Below are positions 26,350-34,995 of a DNA stretch of 64,000 nucleotides, one piece after another; positions within the stretch are counted from its first letter, which is position 1; every line of letters starts with the position of its first letter. A program made the position numbers and the translations under genes. The stretch lies in contig NZ_QDFZ01000006.1 in assembly GCF_003347605.1 (NCBI RefSeq), forward strand, positions 124,001 to 188,000, written 5' to 3'. The stretch is from Chryseobacterium sp. KLBC 52 (GTDB lineage Bacteria > Bacteroidota > Bacteroidia > Flavobacteriales > Weeksellaceae). Below the pieces are notes generated by a model. That model worked only from the letters and a program-made list of their open reading frames with translations. It had not been told where the DNA came from and did no database searches.

Positions 26350-26385
26350 AGGAAAGCCGGCCTGGCCGGAGTCGAAGACTTTTTG
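26350..26385. repeat. AAGCCGGC-containing repeat fragment
   Basis: AAAGCCGGCCTGGCCGGAGT followed by CGAAGACTTTTTG resembles the hairpin element at 51697-51734 in the ter operon (AAGCCGGC, GGAGTCGGAGACTT). Confidence 0.5.
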
Positions 26386-26417
26386 AATCAATATGTTATA
26401 CTTTTTACAAAAACAAC

Positions 26418-26425
26418 TAACTTCG
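26418..26425 (+). promoter_or_regulatory. candidate -7 box TAACTTCG four bases before the AraC start
   Basis: TAACTTCG (one mismatch to TAnnTTTG) ends four bases before the ATG at 26430. If used, the mRNA would be leaderless. Confidence 0.4.
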
Positions 26426-26429
26426 TTCT

Positions 26430-27344
26430 ATGAAACAGCCCGTTCGTTTTAATTCTATTTCAGATTTTCATGCTTTCTGTGGTCTTCCCAATCCTGAGCA
26501 TCCGCTGATCAGTTTGGTAGATTACAGCAAAGTCCGTTATATTGTAGATCACGAGGAGCTGAAGTGGATCCAGAATTTTTATTCCATTGGTTTAAAAAAG
26601 AATGTTACACCAAAGTTCAATTATGGACAGCAGCAATATGATTTTAATTCAGGAGTACTGTGTTTTGTTTCGCCGCAGCAATATTTAAGTCTTGAAATCA
26701 ACCCGGATGTAGAAGTAGAACCTACCGGATTTTTATTACTGATTCATCCCGATTTTCTGTGGAATACTTCATTAACCAAAAAAATAAAATCGTATGATTT
26801 CTTCAGCTATCAGGTGAAAGAAGCTCTTTTCCTTTCTGATAAAGAAGAAAAAATCCTTGTTGACATTTTTAAAAACATTGAACGGGAATACCAGAACAAT
26901 ACCGATAGATTCACACAGGAACTGATTATTGCCCAGATTGAATTATTACTGGTGTACTCCGACCGTTTTTATGAAAGGCAGTTTTTCACCAGAAAAAAAT
27001 CAAGTCACGAGTTATTGTACAAATTCGAAGACATCCTTTCCCAATATTTCGAAAGCGGAAATCTCCTTGAAAACGGAATTCCCACAGTGAAATGTATTGC
27101 CGAGCAGATGAATATTTCACCTAATTATCTTGGAACGCTTTTACGTCTTCACACCCGGCAAAATACACAGCAGCATATTCAGAATAAATTAATTGATGCA
27201 GCAAAAGAACGTTTAAGCACCACCAGTTTGTCTGTCAGTGAAATTGCTTATGAGCTGGGATTTGAGCATCCACAGTCTTTCAGCAAACTTTTTAAACAAA
27301 AAACCAGTCAGTCTCCGGGTGAATTCAGAAAAATGTTTAATTAG
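26430..27344 (+). CDS. AraC-family transcriptional regulator
   Basis: A 304-residue AraC-type regulator. Residues 1-170 are a cupin-like sensor domain (GQQQYDFNSGVLCFVSPQQY); residues 205-304 are the DNA-binding domain with CIAEQMNISPNYLGTLLRLH and SVSEIAYELGFEHPQSFSKLFKQK, ending PGEFRKMFN. This type is commonly paired with an SDR gene in Bacteroidota, as here (25424-26263). It is the likeliest binder of the direct repeats at 25331-25365. Ligand unknown. Confidence 0.9.
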   Translation: MKQPVRFNSISDFHAFCGLPNPEHPLISLVDYSKVRYIVDHEELKWIQNFYSIGLKKNVTPKFNYGQQQYDFNSGVLCFVSPQQYLSLEINPDVEVEPTGFLLLIHPDFLWNTSLTKKIKSYDFFSYQVKEALFLSDKEEKILVDIFKNIEREYQNNTDRFTQELIIAQIELLLVYSDRFYERQFFTRKKSSHELLYKFEDILSQYFESGNLLENGIPTVKCIAEQMNISPNYLGTLLRLHTRQNTQQHIQNKLIDAAKERLSTTSLSVSEIAYELGFEHPQSFSKLFKQKTSQSPGEFRKMFN

Positions 27345-27439
27345 GAAATAAATCCCCTCAATTCTTTGAAAAGAGAATGGGTTAATAAAGTAGTTTAAGG
27401 ATAATAATAAAGTAAGTGACGAAGTTGCTTATTGCAAAA

Positions 27440-27982
27440 CTATTCGTCTTTTTTCGAAGGAACCAGAAATACATCAATAAGACCTTCAGGAAGTTCCATT
27501 TTGATGGTTCTTTCTTCCCTGTCAACTGCAAGAATCCAGTCTTTGATCATAGGAATCACCACTTCTTTTCCATCCAGATTGGTAATGAAATACACCTGTG
27601 CTGTCTGATCGTTTACGGATCTGATCACGCCACAGTTGTTGTCATTCTGGTCAAAAATTTCAAATCCGATGATTTCGTGGTAATAGAATTGTTTTCCTGA
27701 AAGTTTAGGCAGTGAAGCAAGCGGAAGGTAAACACTTTTACCCAGCACCTGATCTACCATCGCTTCAGAAGAGTTTTTGAATGCAAGATTCAGAGCATCC
27801 AGTTTGCTCCATGATGATTTTTCAATAAAAAATGGAACCAATAATCCGTTGATTTCAACGAATATTGATTCCAATTTATTGTAAAGCTCGGGTTGATCGG
27901 TATCCAATTTAAGGATCACGTTACCCGCAAGTCCGTGTCTGCGTGTGATTTTTCCTAAAAAATAGCAATCTTCTTTACGCAT
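27440..27982 (-). CDS. rimM: 16S rRNA processing protein RimM
   Basis: A 180-residue ribosome maturation factor. The N-terminal beta-barrel (about residues 1-90) starts with KEDCYFLGKITRRHGLAGNV, a typical RimM opening, and the C-terminal PRC-barrel (about 95-170) contains YYHEIIGFEIFD and VVIPMIKDWILAVD. RimM binds S19 and helps 30S head assembly. It follows rpsP by 14 bases in the same operon, the usual rpsP-rimM order; trmD is not adjacent. Confidence 0.95.
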   Translation of the reverse strand: MRKEDCYFLGKITRRHGLAGNVILKLDTDQPELYNKLESIFVEINGLLVPFFIEKSSWSKLDALNLAFKNSSEAMVDQVLGKSVYLPLASLPKLSGKQFYYHEIIGFEIFDQNDNNCGVIRSVNDQTAQVYFITNLDGKEVVIPMIKDWILAVDREERTIKMELPEGLIDVFLVPSKKDE

Positions 27983-27996
27983 AACAGGGTTTGTTC

Positions 27997-28563
27997 TTAA
28001 GCTTCAGTGTTTTCTTCAGTTTCAGCAGCAGGAGCTTCTCCTTCTGTAGCTTCAGCAACAACTTCTTCAGCAGGTGCGTTAGCAGCCTCTTCAGCAGCTT
28101 TAGCATCAGCTTCAGCTTGTGCAGCAGCAGCAACTCTAGCTTCGTTTACTTTTACTTCAGCTTCGAAAGCAGCTTTCTTAGCATCAGCTTTAGCGGTAGC
28201 TAAACCGTCTACTTTACCTTGTACTTTAGCATCTTTAGCTTCTACCCAAGCATTGAATCTTTTTTCAGCTTCAGCTTCGTCAAAAGCACCTTTAGCTACA
28301 CCACCTTGTAAGTGTTTTTTGTAAAGAGCACCTTTGTAAGATAAAATAGCTCTAGCAGTATCAGTTGGCTGAGCACCGTTGTTTAACCACTGTACAGCAG
28401 AATCAACGTTCAATTCGATAGTTGCCGGGTTAGTAATTGGGTTGTAAGTACCTAGTTTCTCGATGAATCTACCATCTCTTCTAGCTCTAGAATCTGCAAC
28501 CACGATGTGGAAAAAAGGTTTTCCTTTTTTACCGTGTCTTTGTAATCTGATTTTTACTGACAT
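27997..28563 (-). CDS. rpsP: 30S ribosomal protein S16 with long C-terminal extension
   Basis: The first about 80 residues are a standard S16 ([26 protein letters not shown], quoted in pieces; then GTYNP and [19 protein letters not shown]). A further about 105 residues form an alanine/glutamate/lysine-rich helical extension ([20 protein letters not shown]). Escherichia coli S16 has about 82 residues. Similar tails occur in flavobacterial S16. Promoter TATCTTTG at 28612-28619 gives a 48-base leader containing a small GGGA/TCCC hairpin. Confidence 0.96.
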   Translation of the reverse strand: MSVKIRLQRHGKKGKPFFHIVVADSRARRDGRFIEKLGTYNPITNPATIELNVDSAVQWLNNGAQPTDTARAILSYKGALYKKHLQGGVAKGAFDEAEAEKRFNAWVEAKDAKVQGKVDGLATAKADAKKAAFEAEVKVNEARVAAAAQAEADAKAAEEAANAPAEEVVAEATEGEAPAAETEENTEA

Positions 28564-28611
28564 AATGTTTGAATTTTACGGGAACTCGTCCCAGTTAAAT
28601 ATTTAAGAGTG

Positions 28612-28619
28612 CAAAGATA
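28612..28619 (-). promoter_or_regulatory. -7 box TATCTTTG of the rpsP-rimM operon
   Basis: TATCTTTG on the minus strand, 48 bases before the rpsP ATG. Confidence 0.65.
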
Positions 28620-28681
28620 GTAAAAAAGTTTGAAGTAAAGAGCTTCGAGTAAAAAGTTTTATAAAATTCATTTTATTTTTT

Positions 28682-29266
28682 TTAACCAAGCAGGGCAAAA
28701 GAAAATATTGTTGAAATAATTACGGAAATTAAAACAGCCATAAAAACTATAAAATTACCCCGCGTTTTTCCTGTAATCCCGTAAATCACCAGATAGTTGA
28801 TGATATAAACTGGTACCAGCAGAAAAAATGAGAACTCTCCTGTAGATGTCATCACAGCCTTTAAAAAAAGAAGCCCGGTAACAGAAGCTGCTACAAGTCC
28901 TAAAAGGCTTTTAAAAATTATTTTTTCATCTATTTTATCATTTTCTTTTACTTTTGAAAACTGATCAAATTTATCCAGAATAAAAACTTTCAAATCACTG
29001 CTTCCGATCATTTCCGAAGAGATCGTTTCAAGAATAGTATCTATCTTTTCTCCCTTTTGTACCATTTTATGTACTTCAAATGAGATTCTTCCTTTTTCTT
29101 TGACTAAAACTTTCCTGTATTCTGCTGCTTTTACAAATTCATCATAATTGAATTGCTGACTGATGGCTTCCCGCAATTCATCATTGACTTTACCAGTATG
29201 ATCAGTCATATGAAGATAGGCAGCATGCAGATCTTCTTCATTATAATTTCTATAAATATTCTTCAT
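28682..29266 (-). CDS. membrane protein of unknown function
   Basis: A 194-residue protein with a soluble, charged N-terminal half (residues 1-115) and three closely spaced hydrophobic helices (about 118-137, 143-163, 170-192). I recognise no domain. It starts directly next to the stop of the nitroreductase gene (TAG then ATG in the neighbouring positions), so the two are probably co-transcribed. Confidence 0.7.
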   Translation of the reverse strand: MKNIYRNYNEEDLHAAYLHMTDHTGKVNDELREAISQQFNYDEFVKAAEYRKVLVKEKGRISFEVHKMVQKGEKIDTILETISSEMIGSSDLKVFILDKFDQFSKVKENDKIDEKIIFKSLLGLVAASVTGLLFLKAVMTSTGEFSFFLLVPVYIINYLVIYGITGKTRGNFIVFMAVLISVIISTIFSFALLG

Positions 29267-29776
29267 CTATACCGTTCCCATATAAAATAACCCCAGACAT
29301 TTCTGGTTTTCTTCAATGGTCAGAGACTCTTTCAGCTCGTCTACAATTTTAGGAGAACTCCAGTAACATCCGATATTATTTGCGGTACAGGTAAGATACA
29401 TATTCTGAACCGCCATTGAAGTAGCGGCTATCTCTTCCCATTCAGGAACCATTCCACTGAAATTGACTATAATGGAAACCACAACATTGGCTTTATTGAT
29501 TTTAAAACCGATATCTGCGTATTTTTTTTCCAGGAAAAGCTGTTCTGGAGTAACGGTCTTATAGATCGCCTGCATTTCTGATGCCAGCTTTGCTTTTCCT
29601 TCTCCTTTGAATATTTTGAAACGCCAAGGCTTAGTACGTTTATGGTTGGGAGCAAACGTGGCAGAGTTTACAATCTCCTCCAAAACTTCCTGAGATATTT
29701 CTGCGTCTGTATAATCCTTTGGGAAAATACTTCTTCTTTGCTCTATAATTTCTTTTAAAATGGATGCATTATTCAT
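29267..29776 (-). CDS. nitroreductase family protein
   Basis: A 169-residue FMN-dependent nitroreductase-like protein. It shows the N-terminal RRSIFPKDY, the FAPNHKRTKPWRF motif of YdjA-type nitroreductases, and NNIGCYWSSP near the C-terminus. It ends at GLFYMGTV, slightly shorter than most relatives. Substrate unknown. A TAATTTTG box ends only four bases before its ATG, so the mRNA may be leaderless. Confidence 0.85.
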   Translation of the reverse strand: MNNASILKEIIEQRRSIFPKDYTDAEISQEVLEEIVNSATFAPNHKRTKPWRFKIFKGEGKAKLASEMQAIYKTVTPEQLFLEKKYADIGFKINKANVVVSIIVNFSGMVPEWEEIAATSMAVQNMYLTCTANNIGCYWSSPKIVDELKESLTIEENQKCLGLFYMGTV

Positions 29777-29780
29777 GCAA

Positions 29781-29788
29781 CAAAATTA
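29781..29788 (-). promoter_or_regulatory. -7 box TAATTTTG four bases before the nitroreductase ATG
   Basis: TAATTTTG on the minus strand followed by TTGC and the ATG at 29776. Confidence 0.55.
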
Positions 29789-29870
29789 CGAAAAAGATAG
29801 AAGCAGGAATCAGAATGAAGGAAGTTTAATGTTTGGCGGGTGATCAAGATCCCGGAAGCTTATCAAAAAT

Positions 29871-29920
29871 ACTTTTTACTTTTTACTTTTTACTTTTTAC
29901 TTTTTACTTTTTACTTTTAC
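29871..29920. repeat. tandem ACTTTTT microsatellite
   Basis: Six perfect copies of the 7-base unit ACTTTTT (29871-29912), then ACTTTTAC. It ends in the stop codon region of the Gre-factor gene. On the minus strand it is a run of AAAAAGT. Confidence 0.9.
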
Positions 29921-30366
29921 AAAACCTCTATCACCTTCTGATGGATTTTGTTTAAGGTAAATTCATCGCCGGATTTCATGCCCATCATCTTTTTGGCCAT
30001 GGGACTTTCCGGAGAGATAGCGTAGAACCTGTCTCCCTCGAAAAAGAACTCTCCAAGTGACACAGAAATATAAAACCTTGCCTTATTGGTAATGACCAGT
30101 GAACCAAGCTGTACTCTTTCTGTAGCCGTATTCAGGACTTTTGCCATATTTCTTTTAAGATCATTCAAAGCTCCCAGCTGCCGCTGCATCTGATAAATTT
30201 CCTCCTGCATTTCTTCTCTCATGCTATCATATTTCGGAGTTTTTTTGATGTCACGGCTGGCTTCAAGGGTAAATTCGATAAAGTTTTTCAATTTTTCAAT
30301 TTTCTCTGTGATGGTAGTCTTCACAAAGTCTCTGATATCACTTTTTTCAAATACAATCTTCTCCAT
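29917..30366 (-). CDS. GreA/GreB-family elongation factor-like protein
   Basis: A 149-residue protein: an N-terminal coiled coil (about residues 5-75) and a C-terminal FKBP-like domain ending with ISPESPMAKKMMGMKSGDEF (about 117-136), a block typical of GreA-like factors that act in the RNA-polymerase secondary channel. Shorter divergent members also include Rnk-type binding proteins; acidic residues at the coiled-coil tip are not obvious, so cleavage-stimulating activity is uncertain. Confidence 0.8.
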   Translation of the reverse strand: MEKIVFEKSDIRDFVKTTITEKIEKLKNFIEFTLEASRDIKKTPKYDSMREEMQEEIYQMQRQLGALNDLKRNMAKVLNTATERVQLGSLVITNKARFYISVSLGEFFFEGDRFYAISPESPMAKKMMGMKSGDEFTLNKIHQKVIEVL

Positions 30367-30485
30367 ACAATCTATTCTTTATATAAAGATAATATTTTAG
30401 AATAATATTTCTTTGACTTTATGCAAAAACGTTAACAAAATGAAGAGAAATATGATTTATTCGAATAATAGGTTTTCATAAAAAA

Positions 30486-30508
30486 AGCCCTGTAAGATGT
30501 ACAAGGCT
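30486..30508 (-). terminator. terminator of the SRPBCC gene
   Basis: On the minus strand AGCCTTGTA and TACAGGGCT pair (one G-U), followed by TTTTTT. Confidence 0.8.
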
Positions 30509-30514
30509 CTCCTA

Positions 30515-31045
30515 TTATTTTTCAGCAAGCTTTTTCAGATCGCCCAGCCCCTGGCTGAACATTTTATCCATATTGCTATTCATCATCGGCTTCATAATCT
30601 TCATCATCGGAGTAAGCTCATTATCAATCATCCATGTCACTTTCGTTCCGCCTCCTTCAGGAGTCATAATAAAATTCGCTTTCATATCTCCTTCAAAAGG
30701 TTCTATAAAATGAAGTCTTGTGCTCATTTTTTGATTCGGAACCAGCTCAGTAATGGCTTGTTCACCTTCTCCTACATTTTTATCTCCCTTCCAGTGATAG
30801 GAATCTCCTACTTTATCTCCGTTCCCTGAATACGTAATGACAATGTTTTTATCAGCTTTGGAAAAAGGATCCCATTGGTTATAGCCTTTTAAATTCCCTG
30901 TATAGGCCCATACTTTTTCCTGTGGTGCATTGATAACGATTGATTTTTCATAGTGATAGTCTTTACTGAAAGCCAGTATGGCAATGACAGCATAGATAAG
31001 GATCAGTACAATGATGATACCGATAATTTTTAAGAGTGTTTTCAT
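30515..31045 (-). CDS. SRPBCC-family protein, membrane-anchored
   Basis: A 176-residue polyketide-cyclase/START-like protein. An N-terminal helix (residues 5-27, IGIIIVLILIYAVIAILAF) anchors it; the rest (about 32-175) is a single hydrophobic-cavity SRPBCC domain (NAPQEKVWAYTGNL, WDPFSKADKN, GGGTKVTWMID). Such proteins bind hydrophobic ligands; ligand unknown. Monocistronic. Confidence 0.85.
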   Translation of the reverse strand: MKTLLKIIGIIIVLILIYAVIAILAFSKDYHYEKSIVINAPQEKVWAYTGNLKGYNQWDPFSKADKNIVITYSGNGDKVGDSYHWKGDKNVGEGEQAITELVPNQKMSTRLHFIEPFEGDMKANFIMTPEGGGTKVTWMIDNELTPMMKIMKPMMNSNMDKMFSQGLGDLKKLAEK

Positions 31046-31256
31046 AGTCTATATATTTAAGGTTGTTGATTTTAATAATGATTTCAGATCTGTTCTCAAA
31101 ATTAAATGTTCCCACATCACTTCTCCTTTCCCTATGACAAGATTAATTAAAGATAAGGTATTTTTGTCATAACTTGACAGTAAGGCATTATTTTTGAGCG
31201 TTTCAGCTGTGATTCCCGATGAATCATTACATTTACCTTATATAAAAAGATCAAAA

Positions 31257-33293
31257 ATGAATATTTTAACAGAAAAATTTAACACACCATATCATTCGGC
31301 TCCGTTCAACAGCATTAAAAATGAAGATTATCTTCCTGCATTTAAAGAATTGATTCAAAAATCTGAAGCAGAAATTGATGCCATTGTCAACAATCCTGAA
31401 GCGCCTACTTTCGAAAATGTAATTGAAGCATTGGCGTATTCTGGAGAGCAGCTGGATGTGGTTTCCAATATTTTTTTCAACTTAAATTCTGCAGAAACCA
31501 GTGATGAAATCCAGCAGATTGCACAGGAAGTTTCTCCGATCCTGACAGAATATTCTTCAAAAATTTCTCAAAACGAAGCCCTTTTCAACAAAATCAAAAA
31601 AGTATATGATGAAAAGGAAAAATATAATCTCAACGAAGAGCAGGAAATGCTTTTGAATGAAACCTACAAGGGTTTTGTAAGAAGCGGTGCTTTACTGAAT
31701 GAGGAAGACAAAGAAAAATTAAAGAAAATCAGCATGGATCTTTCTTTAAAATCTTTACAGTTCGGACAGAATGTATTGGCTTCCACCAATGCTTATTTTA
31801 AACATATCACCAATAAAGAAGATCTTGCAGGAATTCCGGAAGCAATCATTGATCAATATGCTGAAGAAGCCAAAGAAAGAAATCTTGAAGGCTGGGTAGT
31901 CACTTTACAGTATCCAAGCTATATTCCTTTCATGACCTATGCTGAAAACCGTGAACTGAGAAAAGAACTGGCTTTAGCCAATGGTAAAAAATCTTTTGAT
32001 GGTGGAGAATTTGACAATCAGAATCTGATTAAGGAGCTATTGAATTTAAAGCAGCAGAAAGCTGAGCTTCTTGGATATAAAAACTATGCAGATTTTGTAT
32101 TGGAAGAAAGAATGGCTAAGTCTCCGGTAAAAGTTTTAGATTTTTTAAATGAACTTCTGACTAAAGCAAAACCATACGCAGATCAGGAAATTGAAGAATT
32201 AAAAGCGTTAGCAAAAGCTGATGGAATTGAGGAAATGCAAGGCTACGACCACGGATTCTATGCTGAAAAACTTCGTAAGGCAAAATTCGATCTTAATGAT
32301 GAAGAATTGAAACCTTATTTCCCATTAAGCCAGGTACAGGATGCTGTATTCGGGCTGGCTGGAAAACTTTTCGGGCTGACTTTTGAGGAAAGAAATGATA
32401 TTCCGAAGTACCACGACGATGTAAAAGTATATGAAGTAAAAGAAGCCTTCGACTCCGCTCAGGCTGACAGATACAAGGCACTATTATACGTTGATTATTT
32501 CCCAAGAAAAGGGAAAAGAGCCGGTGCATGGATGACCAGCTACAAAAATCAGTACAAACAAAACGGTGAAAATTCACGTCCGCATATTTCAATTGTCTGC
32601 AACTTCAGCAAACCGACAAAAGATACACCTAGCTTACTGACTTTCCAGGAGGTAACTACTCTATTCCACGAATTTGGCCATGCGCTTCACGGCATAATGG
32701 CAGATACTCAATATCCTAATCTTTCCGGAACTTCTGTGAAATGGGATTTTGTAGAACTTCCGTCACAGTTTCTGGAAAACTTCTGCTATGAACCGGAATT
32801 CTTAAAAACGTTTGCAAAACATTATAAAACCGGAGAAGTACTTCCCGACGAGAAAATTGAAAAAATAGAACAGTCTAAAAACTTCATGGAAGGATATCAG
32901 ACTTTAAGACAACTTGGTTTCGGACTTCTGGATATGAACTATCATACAAAAGTGGCAGAACTGGAGAACGAGAGTGTAAAAGAGTTTGAAGACAAATATA
33001 CCAAAGCAACCACACTTTATCCTTCCAACGCTGAAACGGCAATGAGTCCAAGTTTCTCCCACATTTTCCAGGGAGGATATTCTGCAGGATATTATTCTTA
33101 CAAATGGGCGGAAGTTCTGGATGCCGATGCATTCCAGTATTTCAAAGAAAACGGAATCTTTAATCCTGAGATTGCAGCTAAGTATAAAGTACTGCTTTCT
33201 TCCGGGGGAACGAAAGATCCGATGGAGCTTTACAAAAATTTCAGAGGCAGTGAACCGAAAGTGGAAAGCTTATTGAAAAGAGCATTTGGATAG
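31257..33293 (+). CDS. M3-family peptidase, peptidyl-dipeptidase Dcp-like
   Basis: A 678-residue zinc metallopeptidase of family M3A. The catalytic motif FHEFGHALHG is at residues 470-479 (HEFGH 471-475), and the following ENFCYEPEFL supplies the third zinc ligand. The frame extends to 31194, but MNILTEKFNTPY at 31257 is the usual N-terminus. No signal peptide, so cytosolic; it degrades short peptides. Codons 397-404 (AFDSAQAD) coincide with a dispersed repeat sequence found elsewhere in the window. Confidence 0.93.
   Translation: MNILTEKFNTPYHSAPFNSIKNEDYLPAFKELIQKSEAEIDAIVNNPEAPTFENVIEALAYSGEQLDVVSNIFFNLNSAETSDEIQQIAQEVSPILTEYSSKISQNEALFNKIKKVYDEKEKYNLNEEQEMLLNETYKGFVRSGALLNEEDKEKLKKISMDLSLKSLQFGQNVLASTNAYFKHITNKEDLAGIPEAIIDQYAEEAKERNLEGWVVTLQYPSYIPFMTYAENRELRKELALANGKKSFDGGEFDNQNLIKELLNLKQQKAELLGYKNYADFVLEERMAKSPVKVLDFLNELLTKAKPYADQEIEELKALAKADGIEEMQGYDHGFYAEKLRKAKFDLNDEELKPYFPLSQVQDAVFGLAGKLFGLTFEERNDIPKYHDDVKVYEVKEAFDSAQADRYKALLYVDYFPRKGKRAGAWMTSYKNQYKQNGENSRPHISIVCNFSKPTKDTPSLLTFQEVTTLFHEFGHALHGIMADTQYPNLSGTSVKWDFVELPSQFLENFCYEPEFLKTFAKHYKTGEVLPDEKIEKIEQSKNFMEGYQTLRQLGFGLLDMNYHTKVAELENESVKEFEDKYTKATTLYPSNAETAMSPSFSHIFQGGYSAGYYSYKWAEVLDADAFQYFKENGIFNPEIAAKYKVLLSSGGTKDPMELYKNFRGSEPKVESLLKRAFG
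32445..32469 (+). repeat. repeat-like 25-bp stretch inside the M3 peptidase gene
   Basis: GCCTTCGACTCCGCTCAGGC followed by TGACA differs in three bases from the intergenic stretch at 26274-26298. It is read in frame as AFDSAQAD. Confidence 0.6.
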
Positions 33294-33306
33294 AATACAG
33301 ACTGAG

Positions 33307-33723
33307 ATGACAACAGAAAAAATTAACCTGCTGGAAGCTGTTTTTAATCAATCTTTAAAAACAGCTCTTGACAATATTACTTCTGAAAAGATTGATGAAA
33401 TTCTTGACAACAGAGATTCTGCAGAGTTTTCAGATGAATGGATGAAAGCGTATCAGATAATTGAAGAAATGCCTTTTGATGAGGAAACAGAAGACAGAAT
33501 AAGTGATATACGAAAGGAAATTTTTGTTTCCACATTCAGAAGTACCGGTTCTTCAGATCTTCCGGCTTATATTTCGGATGATTTTGGTTTGATCTGCTCT
33601 TACTACATTCATCAGATTGAAAACAGCTGGGTCACCCATTTGCTTTTCACTTATCTTCATCATCAGATTCCACAAGGTGAACTGATGAAAACAGAGAAAA
33701 CAATGAAAGAACTGATTCAGTAA
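33307..33723 (+). CDS. hypothetical protein
   Basis: A 138-residue acidic protein. The start at 33307 is chosen; an alternative at 33286 would overlap the M3 peptidase stop by 8 bases. It contains NLLEAVFNQSLK, a predominantly helical fold, and a C-terminal DFGLICSYYIHQIENSW region. I recognise no family. It follows the peptidase by 13 bases and ends before a clear terminator, so it is probably the second gene of that operon. Confidence 0.7.
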   Translation: MTTEKINLLEAVFNQSLKTALDNITSEKIDEILDNRDSAEFSDEWMKAYQIIEEMPFDEETEDRISDIRKEIFVSTFRSTGSSDLPAYISDDFGLICSYYIHQIENSWVTHLLFTYLHHQIPQGELMKTEKTMKELIQ

Positions 33724-33740
33724 ATCAGGAAAAATACAAT

Positions 33741-33768
33741 AAAAAGAACAGTAATCGCTGTTCTTTTT
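33741..33768. terminator. bidirectional-looking terminator
   Basis: AAAAAGAACAG (33741-33751) pairs with CTGTTCTTTTT (33758-33768), followed by a T-run. Confidence 0.85.
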
Positions 33769-33815
33769 TGTTTTAAATTAGTTGCTCAATAATCTCAAAA
33801 ATCAATTTCTGATCT

Positions 33816-34235
33816 ATGACCACCCAAGAACAAATCCAGGACTACATCAACAGCCAGGCGGAACTGAAACGTAATGATATGCAGGAACTCCATAACATTA
33901 TTCTTGAACTCATGCCGGATTGCCAGCTGTGGTTTCTGGATGGTAAAAACAGTGAAAACAAAACCGTTTCCAATCCCAATATCGGATATGGATTGTATAT
34001 CATGCATTATGCAGGTGGAAAAACAAGAGATTTTTATCAGATTGGAATGAGTGCCAATACAACAGGCATTTCCCTTTATATTATGAATAGTAATGATAAA
34101 AGCTATTTATCTGAAACCTATGGAGATAAAATAGGGAAAGCCAGCGTCACGGGATATTGTATTAAATTCAAAGCATTGAAAGATATCAATATTGAAATCC
34201 TGAAAGCTGCCATACTGGATGGACTTAAAGAGTAA
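33816..34235 (+). CDS. DUF1801 domain-containing protein
   Basis: A 139-residue protein of the DUF1801/YdhG-like fold: an N-terminal helix (QIQDYINSQAEL), LHNIILELMPDCQLWFLDG, then beta strands (IGYGLYIMHYAGG) and a C-terminal KFKALKDINIEILKAAILDG. The fold is related to frataxin-like domains; function is not established. Confidence 0.78.
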   Translation: MTTQEQIQDYINSQAELKRNDMQELHNIILELMPDCQLWFLDGKNSENKTVSNPNIGYGLYIMHYAGGKTRDFYQIGMSANTTGISLYIMNSNDKSYLSETYGDKIGKASVTGYCIKFKALKDINIEILKAAILDGLKE

Positions 34236-34240
34236 AAAGC

Positions 34241-34248
34241 TAAATTTG
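34241..34248 (+). promoter_or_regulatory. -7 box TAAATTTG of the TPR gene
   Basis: TAAATTTG, 38 bases before the ATG at 34287. Confidence 0.5.
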
Positions 34249-34286
34249 CACCTTATAAGTAAACATCCATTCTGTAATTCCAAATA

Positions 34287-34670
34287 ATGAGTACGATAAC
34301 AACAAGATTAGAAAACGTAAAAAAACTTCAGGCTAAAAGATGGGAAAATGAAGACCATTGGGATACTTTAAATGATCTGTTAGTTAAAGAATTAGATGAA
34401 ATTTTATTGATTGAGCCTGAAAATACTTCAGCTTTAATCAATATTGGTGCTATTTACTCGGATATGGGAGAAAATGAAATGGCGCTGGAGTATTTAAAAA
34501 CGGCATTAAATTTGGGTTCAAAAGACAAAAATCTCTTTGTAAACCTCGCTATTGTGCTTGTTTATATGGAGAAACATCAGGAAGAGTATTTGGAATATCT
34601 AGAAGAAGCGGAGGACAAAACGGAAGATCCTCTCACTTTTAAAGCGTATTTCGATCCTCAGTCCCGTTAA
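34287..34670 (+). CDS. small TPR-like protein
   Basis: A 127-residue cytosolic protein with two tetratricopeptide-like helix pairs (about residues 43-110: NTSALINIGAIYSDMGENEM and KNLFVNLAIVLVYMEKH). It has no signal peptide. TPR proteins bind other proteins; the partner is unknown. Confidence 0.75.
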   Translation: MSTITTRLENVKKLQAKRWENEDHWDTLNDLLVKELDEILLIEPENTSALINIGAIYSDMGENEMALEYLKTALNLGSKDKNLFVNLAIVLVYMEKHQEEYLEYLEEAEDKTEDPLTFKAYFDPQSR

Positions 34671-34697
34671 ATTAATTCAAATAAAAAACTTAAAATC

Positions 34698-34898
34698 ATG
34701 TTATTAGCCATCTTACTTCCCTTCTTATCTTTTATGGTCCGTGGAAAAGTTTTCACCGGAATTATCTGCCTTATTTTACAGATCACTCTGATTGGATGGC
34801 TTCCTGCTGCTATTTGGGCCGTACTTTCTTTAAATAATGAAAGAGCTGACAAAAGAAATGACCGCTTGATTAAAGCCATGCGGGAAAACAAAAGATAA
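34698..34898 (+). CDS. YqaE/Pmp3-family small membrane protein
   Basis: A 66-residue protein with two hydrophobic helices (about 1-20 and 24-47) and a basic charged C-terminal tail (RADKRNDRLIKAMRENKR). The LLAILLPFLSF opening and LIGWLPAAIWAVL match the YqaE/Pmp3 family, small proteins linked in other organisms to salt or membrane stress. It follows the TPR gene by 27 bases. Confidence 0.78.
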   Translation: MLLAILLPFLSFMVRGKVFTGIICLILQITLIGWLPAAIWAVLSLNNERADKRNDRLIKAMRENKR

Positions 34899-34995
34899 AC
34901 TTACCCAAACCCACCACCAACAACTGATTTAAATCAATTAACAAATACTATCTATTGTTTTTAAGTTTCTGATTTATAAATTTCATCAAAAAAAA

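Noticed and set aside
29871..29920. CRISPR-like repeat array
   Set aside because: It is a simple 7-base tandem repeat without spacers.
31194..31256. Upstream start of the M3 peptidase
   Set aside because: The extra 21 residues are not typical and precede the usual MNILTEKF-type start.
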